64,000 nucleotides of DNA, from contig OX411559.1 of assembly GCA_948146395.1 (NCBI GenBank), forward strand, positions 38,682,679-38,746,678, written 5' to 3'. The notes beneath the pieces are model-generated. The model had not been told where the DNA came from. It searched no databases and saw only the letters and a program-made list of their open reading frames with translations. Made by a program: the position numbers and the translations under genes. Source of the stretch: Fragum whitleyi. Lineage: Eukaryota; Mollusca; Bivalvia; Cardiida; Cardiidae. Shown here piece after piece: positions 22,692 to 34,100 of the stretch (its first letter is position 1; each line of letters starts with the position of its first letter).

Positions 22692-24632
22692 CAGGGTTCC
22701 CACGCGTCAGGGAAAAGTCAGGGAAAATGGATTTTTGAAAAAGTCAGAGAAATGTCAGGGAATTTTGTTGAGTGTCAGGGAAATTTGGAAAGTAAGACTA
22801 AAGTCAGGGAAATGTCAGGGAATTTTGAAAAGCCTGTCAGGGAATTTTTTTTTCATTTCAGGAGTATCTAACACACAAGGCAGTCTCTTAAGATTTTATC
22901 ACCAAATTAGTTACTGAAAGGTCTAATGTCTTATTCCTGTATTAATTTTAGAGTAATTTATGTCCTTAAGCTCCTTCATCTATCATTGCTAGTAAGGTAG
23001 TTCCAGTTTTGAAGTTTAAAGAATCATGTTAGAATCAGCAATGAATTTATTTACTAAATACAATAACATGATACTTTTATCTTCACTACTATGTGTAGGT
23101 AAGATGATTTCATAATTTGAACTCTTTAATTTATGCACATATAAAAATCTAATGGTGTTGTTGTAATCAAGCTTCAATTCTTTCTGCAAATCTGTCTAAT
23201 GGTGTCAACAATACTAAAAAAATGTTGGTCACATTTTCCATAGTGGTTATGTTGCAAATATTAGGTTTGTTACCTTCAGACTGGACCTTTGTAATTGAAA
23301 AGAAATCTGATCAAAATCTAAATTAAAAGATCCTGTTTCTGTGGTCCTTGAATTGCTTAGATGATAATTACTTTCACTTTGACATGCCTTAGATAACATG
23401 ATTATATTCTTTATAAGAAACCCATATGGTCAATGAAAGTATTCACAGATATTTGTCTTATTACATATTTCTTTTATTTTGATATAACTTGTGCAGCTAC
23501 AATTTATGATTATATCTCAATCATGTCAAAGGCTTCTGTTTAAACCTGTATATGTATTACATCCATTGGGAAACAAGTGCCTGAACTTAGATTTATCCCA
23601 AACGATGTTTTCCTGGAAAATTCACCAGTACCTGTGTCAAATATTTTGGCTTATAATAATATTATAAAAGATCTAAAGGACCCAAAACTTCTCTGCCACA
23701 GACAGCACTGTATCTCTCTATCACAGACACCACAGGCTTTGACTTTTGATACATAATATGGGTACTTTTGAATTAAACCTACTGGTATTTAAAGAGTTTG
23801 CTTTTGTAAACATGTATGTATAATTTATGTATTATTTCTTCACGAACTATTATTCCACCAATAACACTTTAAGGTGATTATCATAAACTTTAAGGCCCTT
23901 GGCCTTTGCTTTTCTGAGATTTAGTTTCTTTTGTAGTTAAATATCCTACACCATGACATGTTTAACATATTAACCATGTTTTAGGTTTTCTCTTTCATAG
24001 AATTGCTCTTTACTTTTGAGCTATAACAAAGTATTAGATTCCTACTACATAAACTGATTGTCTTGTACAAATCCTACACCCTAAGGGCTTCCTATTTCTA
24101 GGGAAGTAGGAGAGAATATCTGCCTCTCATAGGGCCTCTTTATTAAACATGCATGCCCTCATGCAACAAGTGAGTTTAGGACTGCTCATCTTTTGATCAG
24201 AAGTTTGAACCATACATCTGCTAACATTCTTTGACAAGATTGAAGTGTGTCTCACAAATTGGTGATTATTAACCTGTATGGGAATGCAACTTGATGTTTC
24301 GGATAGGATGTCACATTTATAATGGCTAGATAGGTATAAATGTTTAGATTTTGAGCCCTTGTGCTATAAATGAATTAGTTTGGAAAGAGGCTTTTAAACC
24401 TAACGCAAGCAAACTTTGATTTAGAAAATGTATACTCTACAGTTGTCAAGATAGGGAGATTAAAAGGAATATTTCTAAAGCTATTTTACATAAATATATT
24501 TGAAGATCTATAGCAAAAAGGTAAATGAATAGAAATACATGTGCGGAAATGTCCATTGAATGTCAGGGAAAATCACTTCCTTGTCAGGGAAAAGTCAGGG
24601 AATTTTGGAACTGTTGGAGCGTGGGAACCCTG
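22692..24632. mobile_element. 1.94-kb non-autonomous DNA transposon, 5-bp target duplication TAGAG
   Basis: Inverted ends CAGGGTTCCCACGC / GCGTGGGAACCCTG are flanked by TAGAG at 22687-22691 and 24633-24637. Paralogous repeat units at about 24790 and 24955 show the uninterrupted sequence, confirming the duplication. Many GTCAGGGAA motifs lie inside both ends, all on the + strand. No transposase frame is seen. Confidence 0.8.
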
Positions 24633-25172
24633 TAGAGAAATTACCTCTGCCCATCAAAGACATATTTTACTTCAAATCACAAAAATTTTGGCTGAATGAT
24701 AATGGATCACCCAAGGATCACACTAATGAAGTTTGATTGATAACCATCAGTTACATTCTGAGAAAATGATTTTCAAAGTTTCCACTATATAACATATAGA
24801 GAAAAGACCTCTGCCCATAAAATACATATTTTTCATCCGATCACAATAATTTTTGGTAGACTGATGAAGGGTCACCCAAGGATCATTCATGTAAAATTTG
24901 GTTGATATCCATCAATTACATTCTGAGAAAATGATTTTCAAAATTTCCACCATATAACATAGAGAGAAATGACCTCTGCCCATAAAATACATGTTTTTCA
25001 TCTGATCACAATAATTTTTGGTAGACTGATAAAGGGTCACCCAAGGATCATTCATGTAAAATTTAATTGGTATCCATCAGTTAAAACCTGAGAAAAATCA
25101 CTTTTTACCATATTAGGAAATTAGCCAAGCCCATTTAATCCATGGATCAAAATTTCTTGAACAACTTTGAAA

Positions 25173-25515
25173 AGCGGATGGGTATGTAACAAAATTGTGC
25201 ATTTTGTTAGGCGGAAACAGTGTAAGAAAAACTAGCACTGTAGATTTATATCTTTTACAGTTAATAAAGGCTGAATCATTCTCAAAAATTAAGATTTTTC
25301 AGCCGTTATTTAAGAATCTAAAGATATTTATATAAGGATACCATGGTTTCATGTCAGCAACTTAAGCGAGTAGCGTTTACGACGTCGAATGTTTTCACTC
25401 AAAGTTTCGAGGGCTAACGCCATTTTAACTGATGTCATCGAGTTTTCAAAGGGTTTCCCGTAATTTTTAAAAATAGTCCGTCTATGTACATCCGCGGTTG
25501 ATCGTGAGATTGGTC
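25173..25515 (+). repeat. Copy 1 of a ~340-bp dispersed repeat
   Basis: gcggatgggtatgtaacaaa through tctatgtacatccgcggttg matches 27209-27571 in the same orientation. Confidence 0.8.
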
Positions 25516-26321
25516 CAATGGTTTTCCAAATGGGTCATATGATGAGGAACATTCTATGAAAAGTTTATTCAAATCCATCCATAAATGAAGGAGAGTTGTG
25601 AACTGGATGTACAGAGAACATGATACATTGTAGTGATGGGCTGATTAATCTATAAAATCAGATGGTTTGGGCTTCCCATGATAAGCCACCACAAAAATGC
25701 CTTCTACAATAGATAGCTGTAGAGTTGTTAGCAGGCTCACACACCAAATATTAGCTCAATATCTAAAAGGGTATAGAAAATAAGACATGAAAACTGAAAT
25801 TTCCTAGTAATTTTCTAAGTCCAACATCCGAATCTTCCTGAAAAATCATTTGACTGGAACCACATAAAGATAATTATGCGCTAGGTCAAGTGACTAAGAA
25901 CATTTGTGTAAGTTTCATCCAAATTGGTCCATAAATGAAGGAGAAGTTGCATTCACATGATTTGGACATACAGACAAACTGACATCAAGATGGATGGACG
26001 GATAGACAGAGATTATGATACCAATATACAACCACCTTAGGCCGCGTATAAAAACCAAAGAAAAAAGTTAAAAGTTTAAATCATACCTTGTTATACCAAA
26101 GTATGTTTCATTGAGAATTGTAATGATTTTTGAGATTGATTGATTGAATGGAGCTTAACGCCGCTTTCAACATTTTTTTATTTGTAAGAACCGATTGTAG
26201 TATCGATTATTAGTTGATTGTGCTCTTTCAACTAAAAACCGATAATCATTTATGATTTGAAACTAATAGCCCAACACTATGATACAAATGAAACCAGATC
26301 TATATAAATGGTATAGATGAT

Positions 26322-26600
26322 TTACCAGCCTGATTAGCTCAGTTGGTAGAGCACCTGACTCCAAAACCACTGAAGTTCGACTGCTTGGGTTTGATTCCCA
26401 GGCTGGTACACTAACAAAACTAATTGTCTTTTGGATGAGATGTTAAACTGAGGCCCCGTGAGACAGCACCTTAAAGAACCATGGCGGATCTCAGCAGTAG
26501 TTTTGTCATGTATCCTTGCACTATGCTCAGTAACAAATAACCGTCTTCTGGGGGCGTCGCTCATATGGGCATGTGATATGGTAGCGACGATAAATAAACG
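26322..26600 (+). repeat. tRNA-headed SINE with intact tRNA-like fold
   Basis: The head has a perfect A box (tagctcagttggtagagca), B box gggtttgattccc and pairing ends accagcct/aggctggt. The body holds ttttggatgagatgttaaac followed by tgaggccccgtg, resembling a central domain shared by many invertebrate SINEs. Confidence 0.75.
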
Positions 26601-26903
26601 GAAATACACTCAATGGTATAGCGCATTTACAGCAAAATTGAAAGAGGATGCAGAGCACCATTAAAATTTGATGCAATAAGAAAAGAAACTGCCATGCATG
26701 GTAGAAAATATTGTTGGAAACGAAGAATTTCCACTATATGATCTTAAGAAGAAAATCAAAGGAACATAAAATATTGGGTTTGAACAGGAAACCTTTCAGG
26801 AAAAGCATTAAACAGTTTGAAACATGCTTTATATGTATAGTCATAGGTGTTTTCTGAATAAACTAGGAATATAACTAATAATATCACAAAACAAAATTTG
26901 GTT

Positions 26904-27063
26904 AAACAAAATACTATCAAACAAAACAAATTCATTTCAATAGTGATAGTGTCATATGGCTTAATATGCTTTTTCTCCATTCTAAACAAAATACTATCAA
27001 ACAAAACAAATTCATTTCAATAGTGATAGTGTCATATGGCTTAATATGCTTTTTCTCCATTCT
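26904..27063 (+). repeat. Perfect 80-bp tandem duplication
   Basis: 26904-26983 and 26984-27063 are identical as read (aaacaaaatactatcaaac... to ...ctttttctccattct). Confidence 0.9.
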
Positions 27064-27208
27064 AAAAGCATAGGTGCTAGTAATGTAAATAAAGTTTTAT
27101 TATCAAGTTTCACCCCTCATACATCGCTAAGTGTTCTAAGCCAATACCATTCATTCCGAACATCACTCGGCCATTTCCGTAAACTACAACATACCTCGGA
27201 TGTATGTA

Positions 27209-27571
27209 AGGCGGATGGGTATGTAACAAAATCATGCATTTTGTTAGCTGGAAACAGTGTAAGAAAACTAGTACTGTAGATTTATATTTCTTACAGTAAA
27301 TAACGGCTGAAAAATCTTAATTTTTGAGAATAACAAATCATTCTCAAAAATTAAGATTTTTTCAGCCGTTATTAAAGAATCTAAAGATATTTATATTAGG
27401 ATTTGATGGTTTCACGTCAGTGACTTAAACGACAAGCGTTGGCGACGTTGAATGTTTTCACTCACAGATTAGAGGGCCATTTTATGTGACGTCATTCAGT
27501 TTTTCAATGGTTTTCCCGTACTTTTTAAAAATAGTCCGTCTATGTACATCCGAGGTTGATCGTGAGATTGG
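27209..27571 (+). repeat. Copy 2 of the ~340-bp repeat with an inner hairpin
   Basis: Matches 25173-25515. It also carries an inverted pair, aacggctgaaaaatcttaat and attaagattttttcagccgtt, at 27301-27373, of which copy 1 has only the right arm. Confidence 0.8.
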
Positions 27572-27758
27572 CCGAGTGGTGTTCCGAATGCAATACCATT
27601 ATCAGGCCTAAAGAGAAGCAGTAGTGTTTTCTCATGACTGGAGACTACGACAAACTTATTTCTTTAATGCTTCTGTAAGCCAAACATTATAATGAAGAAG
27701 TATTTATACTTTATCCTCTAAAGATTAGTAGAAAAGTTTAAGAATTATTTTGTTTTTC

Positions 27759-27842
27759 ATATCTTTATAAGAGATTTATTTAAATATCTCATATAAAGAT
27801 TATAAAGAGATTCGTATAAAATATCTCTTATAAAGATATGAG
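27759..27842. repeat. Fold-back sequence
   Basis: catatctttataagagat and atctcttataaagatatg are perfect inverted arms; inner arms also pair imperfectly. Confidence 0.8.
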
Positions 27843-28105
27843 GCAGACCATTAAAGAAGCCAATCATTATAATGAGGAAATATTTCTTCATTGCACCCTT
27901 GCTTCCTCTGGTAATTTGGCACGTAGCCTTTAGGCTTGGGGACAATGAATACAGAATTTGAAAAGCCAGCACAAGGCTAGAACATGTATTATCAACCATT
28001 TAAAAATATCGCTTATTATAAATTTCAATCCAAATTGATCAAACAATGCTTAATAAAAACAGGCCCCTAGTTCATGGAGATATCAATCATTAAACCATTT
28101 AAACC

Positions 28106-28186
28106 CTACACAGTTGTATTGTCTATACTTCCAACATTTAGTATTGTGGAGTCTTTTTGTTCACTGCTGCCTTGTTCTGCTGAAAC
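28106..28186 (-). CDS. ABHD13: ABHD13 exon 7 (C-terminus and stop)
   Basis: The acceptor is cctttttcag. 26 codons plus TAG. It encodes VSAEQGSSEQKDSTILNVGS and ends IDNTTV, resembling the hydrophilic tail and ending of vertebrate ABHD13. Confidence 0.85.
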   Translation of the reverse strand, partial: VSAEQGSSEQKDSTILNVGSIDNTTV

Positions 28187-31100
28187 CTGAAAAAGGGAGA
28201 CAATTATTGTAAATCCATTGATGAAGTTTCAAATGAATGCCTTCAGTAGAACCAGAGATATCACAAAATGTCAAAGTTTTCGCAGGGCCAATACGATGAT
28301 TAAGACGCATAGGCTATAGCAATACCTGGGGTTTTCTTTGAGAACAGTTAAGCCAAAAAATAAAACAAATCTTAACACTTTAACTTAATTATATAAATCG
28401 GACCAGATATTTAAATTTATCTAATAAAGGATAAGACATCAACATAATTTTTTCTATGTTCCGGCAACGTTGACATTCTCATGCATAATTAGATGTCAAC
28501 TAATATTATGTGGAATTGTGCATCTTTTATGTTGCAACCCAATGGCTGCACAGCTTATAGCTTTTTGATCCTAACTGATTAATGAATTCAGTGCCCTGTC
28601 CGGTCTGGGAACATCAATGTTGCTGGAATGTATGCAGAATTATTCTCCCTCACCACCAGCAAATAAATAACATCACATATTAATTGCCAAATATAACTAG
28701 GTTATTAGCAGTGGAGCTCCAAAAAAAATCTATTTAAATGGAAGGCATTATTTCACAGGCAGGTTTATTAGCTTATGGTGTTATGAGATTTTTGTAAAAA
28801 TGCGTATTAAAATACACAAACTGAAGTATTTCCTAGATTGCTTCCTTAACCCTTTGCTGTTTAATCCCTGGTTTTTACGTGCCTGTGATTTTATGATTGA
28901 GAAAACATTGAGAAAAAAGAAGAAATTGCTTCTGACAAGCAATTTCTTCTTTTTCCACACTATTTTCTACCCTATTGAATGGTTATTTTTCAAATCAAAT
29001 CCATTTTAAATTTTCGACTGCAAAACCTTTGACTGGTCCAAAATTTTGTAAAACAGGAAAGGGTTAATTAAATTACCTTAATTGAACCTACCCCATGTAC
29101 AAATTGAGCAAAAGCCTCATAGTATCCTGGACAGAGATAGGTCTCGTTGTGTGTTCCACCTTCAAAAGGCACAAGGCGTTTCTGTTTACTCCCTGAGAGC
29201 TGAAAAAAAAACAAAATAACTACATCTAGTTTATTTTTTAAGCGTTTCTGTTTACTTCCTGAGAGCTGGATAAACAACAACAAGGTGCCAAATTGTCACA
29301 AGATACGCCCGTCACACTGCTTAGTATTAACTGGGGGTTTGAATAGAACTGAGGTTATTTTGAATGAATATTTTTTGCACCCATGTAGTTTCATTATCCT
29401 AGCTATTATACTTTTACAGATATACTCCGGACAAGATTCAAGTCTGAAAAACAACAAAGGGCAATAACTCAAAAAATAGGCCAGGTAGAATTATGGTTAT
29501 TGTACACTGCACTACCCCTTGGTTAGATCTATACACCCATGCAGTTTCATGATCCTAGCTATTATACTTGTAGAGATATACTCCGGAAAAGATTCAAGTC
29601 TGAAAAACAACAAAGGGCAATAACTCAAAAAATAGGCCAGGTAGAGTTATGGTTCTTGTGCACTGCACCTCCCCTTGGTGAGATCTATACACCCATGAAG
29701 TTTCATGATTCTAGCTATAATACTTTTACAGATATACTCCGGACAAGATTCAATTCTGAAAAACAACAAAGGGCAATAACTCAAAAAATAGGCCAGGTAG
29801 AGTTATGGTTCTTGTGCACTGCACTCCCCCTTGGTGAGATCTATACACCCATGAAGTTTCATGATCCTAGCTTTTATACTTTAAGAGATATACTCCGGAC
29901 AATATTCAATTCTGAAAAACAACAAAGGGCAATAACTCAAAAAATAGGCCAGGTAGAGTTATGGTTCTTGTGCACTGCACTCCCCCTTGGTGAGATCTAT
30001 ACACCCATGAAGTTTCATGATCCTAGCTATTATACTTTAAGAGATATACTCCAGACAAGATTCTAGTATGAAAAACAACAAAGGGCAATAACTCAAAAAA
30101 TAGGCCAGGTAGAGTTATGGTTCTTGTGCACTGCACTCCCCCTTGGTGAGGTCTATACACCCATGAAGTTTCATGATCCTAGCTATAATACTTTAAGAGA
30201 TATACTCCGGACAAGATTCAAGTCTGAAAAACAACAAAGGGCAATAACTCAAAAAATAGGCCAGGTAGAGTTATGGTTCTTGTGCACTGCACTCCGCAAT
30301 GATGAGAAGAATATAATTGCCAAGTTTGAAGTCAATCGGACTTCAAGTGACAGAGTTATGCTCCGGACAAAGAAGTGGACGCCGCCGGACGCCCGGACCC
30401 CTGGACGCCCGGACACCCGGACGCCCGGACGCCCGGACAACCGGACGCCGGACGCCACGGGTGATCCCATAATACGTCCCGTCTTCGACGGGCGTATAAA
30501 AATTACATTGAGTTTATTCTTAAAGCGTTTCTGTTTACTACCTGAGAGCTAGTTAACAACAAAAATACATTCAGTTTACAGGGATTGTGTCTGACAGACT
30601 TAAAGGTTGCAGTATACCATATATGAGCATTGTATCTTGAAAAGCCTTTATGTAATTACATGGATCATTTTGGAGTGAGATTTTAAGGACGATTTCGGGA
30701 GTTCGTTCTTGCGCAACGTTTTTCCGCATCGAACTCTTCAAAAAGGAGTAAGCGCTCCAAATTTGCACTTTTTCTCGGACGTAACAAAACAACAACAAAA
30801 CCCCTCTAAATGTTCATATTTCGCGGAAAATGCTTTCCTGAAGATGATGTACAAATCCTATCACTAAAAATAATTACATAACTTATCGCAGCCATTTTGT
30901 TTTATGGAATAAAGGATATGACGTCAGCGTCGTTTTTGTAGGTATTTGTGACGTTAACGTTCCCGCGCATAATCAAACATCAAACAACGTTATCAGTCGT
31001 GAATCCGATAGCTAAATGTAACCGTCACATTTCATTTTGACGGGGTTAATTTTTGAAAGGCTGATCTTGATAAACGATCCTGTCGTTGTCAAATGATCTT

Positions 31101-34100
31101 GTCAGATTTTTAATTTCCAATGTTTAGATTAATTTTTTAACAGACCTGGGTGTATTTGATATTTATTTGGGGATGGGGGTGTGAGCGAGGTAGATGACCT
31201 TGATCTCATCATATGACTTCGATCAAGGAACTTGATGATGATTATTGACAAGATTAATTATTATTCAATATGTGAGTATTCTATTTTCAATATGCTTGAA
31301 TATTTTTTAAATTACTAGATTTTTGCTTGATTTATGTAACGTTGGCTTTGATATATGACCTTGACCTTTTCATATGATTTGACCTTGGGATTTGTTGACG
31401 CAAAACAAAGAGATACCCTAATTGTTGAGGAATTCAACTTCATAATCGATCAATTTAAGAAGGATTGAATATCATTGATTTTGTTCATAAAATTGGCACG
31501 AGAAAAAGAATCAGAAGTGATTTTTTTCCTTAGCGTCAAAACTGGGTGACCTAGAAATTTGCATTTTTTCTAAAAAATTAGCACGGTGATCATACCTTTT
31601 TAATATCAATATCACACGAACATATAATTATCTAGAAAATATAGAAAAAATAAAATTTTCTATATCAGGGTTTTTGAGAAATTTGATCAAAAGTAATAAA
31701 TTTTGAAAATATTCTCGTTCATTTTGGATATTCCCGGTTTTTACGAATTTAGGGAAAATACCTCAAAAATCACCATGTTTCCTTTCAATCGATAAATGTG
31801 TATTATATTCAGTGCAAATAACTTCTCATCTATGAAATCAAAATAAAATTGATATGAGATATTTGATAAGATTTGCTTGTGTTATGGTTTTATGTCATTA
31901 CCAATAAATGAAAATCGGGGAAAAAATCGGACAAAAATTTACTCGATACCTATGACATTCTATGGCGTTTTACGAAAAATCTGATTCGGTGACCCCTTTT
32001 TTTCTTTCCAAATTTGCAATCGCCATACCTTAATCTACAAAATATGAAAATATAAAAAAAATCTATCTCAGGAAATAAAATCTAGAAATCGTCCTTAAGA
32101 GATTCTCTCCTTTTTCTGCTAGAAATCTCTTTGAAGCTGCCTTAATGAATGAAAAATCTCAGAGCAAAATGTAAGGACTTGGAACAATTTCTCGGTAAAG
32201 ATTTTCATCTGATTTGGCTGAATGAGATAATTTTACCCCTGATATTCTGAGTGAGAATTAAACCTGTAAATGGCAATATTGAGTTTAGGAGACATACCAA
32301 CAGACAGACAAAGACGAACAACAGTAACAGTCTTTCAATGTTAGGGCATAAAAATATTACATAATTCAAACATTAAACAGAAACAAAGAATTGTTGAAAC
32401 TCTAAAATGTAATCTTGCAAATACCACTGCCAATCCAGAAGAAGCAAAAATAATTTAGCCAGTGTACATGACATTTCCAAAAAGAAATTGTTGAAAATGT
32501 CAGGCTAAATTTATTGCACACTTTATATAATATTGAGGCAATACACATCAGTTTAAAAATTATAGAACTAAAAAATAATGATTAATTATGCCCCACTTCC
32601 AAGAAGAGGGGGTATATTGATTTGCACTTGTCAGTCTGTAGACCGTTTTTGTCCGGAGGATATCTCAAAAAGTCTGCAAGCTAAAATCATAAAACTTCAT
32701 AGGAATCTTCTTGACAATCAAGCCGGTTTAAATGAGTATCCACAACATAGGATTTGTAATATAGTTGAAATAGTCTTATCATAAATCCAACAAAATGTGT
32801 TTGTGAAACACAAATGCCCCTGAAATGGCAATTTTTTCCAGAAATTTGACCTTGACAGATGACCTTGACCTTGTCACATGACCTTGACCTAAGTACCAGC
32901 AGATGCGTATCATTGAGATCAATCATCATACCAAATATGAGCCTTGTTTCTTGAATAGCCTTGGAAATATTGGCAATGTTAAGTTTTTGGTTAAGTTTGC
33001 CAGACAGACAGACAAACAGACTGAGGGACAGATAGACAATGGTAAAACAATACGCCCTGGATCTTTTGATGTGGGGGCATAAAAAACCCTCTATCTGTAG
33101 GTCTGGTTGAATATGCCTGGAATAGAAACAGACTCAAAACCCAACATTATTTTTTTTTAACAGTCATAAACTTTACTTGATTATACTTACATTATAAAGA
33201 GTGGACATCATACAAGGGGGTATAAGTTCATCTTTAAGGCCAGATAAAAACAACGTAGGAATGGTTACTTTGACTATTCTATAGTCAGACATAAACTGAA
33301 AAAGAAAAAAAATGCAACTAGAGAATTGCCTAATGAAGCCCTCGCTCAGCTGTTGGGAGCTAGATAATGGATAAAAATGTCTAAGTCAAAAAAGGGGCAT
33401 AATTTGCACAAAAGGCATCTTAAGTTTTCTTCCTTGATAGTATATATTGCTATTATGATAGTGAACATGTGCGCCAAGTTTCAAGTAAATGCCTTCAGTA
33501 GAACCATGCAGAGATATTACAAACTAGAGCTTGTCACTGAATGTGACTTAATACCCCTGCAAGTGCTTTCAGAGAATGAGATACCTTGACAGAAGCAAAA
33601 AATGCTTCAAATATAAAGATAACTCTTGGATTTGAGACCTCTAAATTGGGTCTTGCAAAACTGACACATGTGATAAATGTTTTCAAGCTATTGAAGGAAA
33701 ACTGAAGGAGGAGTTAGGGAAACAAAATTACAAGTATATGTGTTCAAAAAGAAAAATTGTCTTAAGTTCAAGGGGAGATAATTCATAAACCTGTGGGAGT
33801 TTACACTTGAAATTTGTGTCTTGCAAAACTTCAACATGTGATAAATGTCTGTATACTGTTTCGTTACTATTGAATGGAAATTACAAGAGGAGTTTGCGAC
33901 ACAAAATTATAAGTACATGGTAACAAAAAGGAAAAAATGTCAAAGTTCAAGGGGAGATAACACATGAACCTGGGGGAGTTGACACTTGAAATTGTGTCTT
34001 GCAAAACTTCAACATGTGATAATTGTTTGTATAATGTTTCATAACTATTGAATGAAAATTGAAGGAGGAGTTTGCGTCACAAAATTATAAGTACATTGTA

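Larger units (their letters stand above)
22546..26040 (-). mobile_element. Tandem-core element, interrupted by another insertion
   Basis: Starts actagaaagccatgaatggc, the complement of the end of 51822-52224. Then come ~165-bp units (aaaatgattttcaaagtttc, cacccaaggatcattcatgt) at 22655, 24760, 24925 and 25085. GGAC-type sequence (25990-26015) marks the far end. The first unit is split by the 22692-24632 insertion. Confidence 0.6.

Noticed and set aside
26322..26410. Functional tRNA gene
   Set aside because: A and B boxes and pairing ends are good, but the anticodon/variable region is enlarged and a SINE-type body follows, so it is called a SINE head.
29539..30552. Long repetitive open frames (175 and 142 codons) on the + strand
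   Set aside because: They come from a ~156-bp tandem array whose unit is divisible by three, inside a transposable element in an ABHD13 intron. The translated units have no start context or family resemblance.
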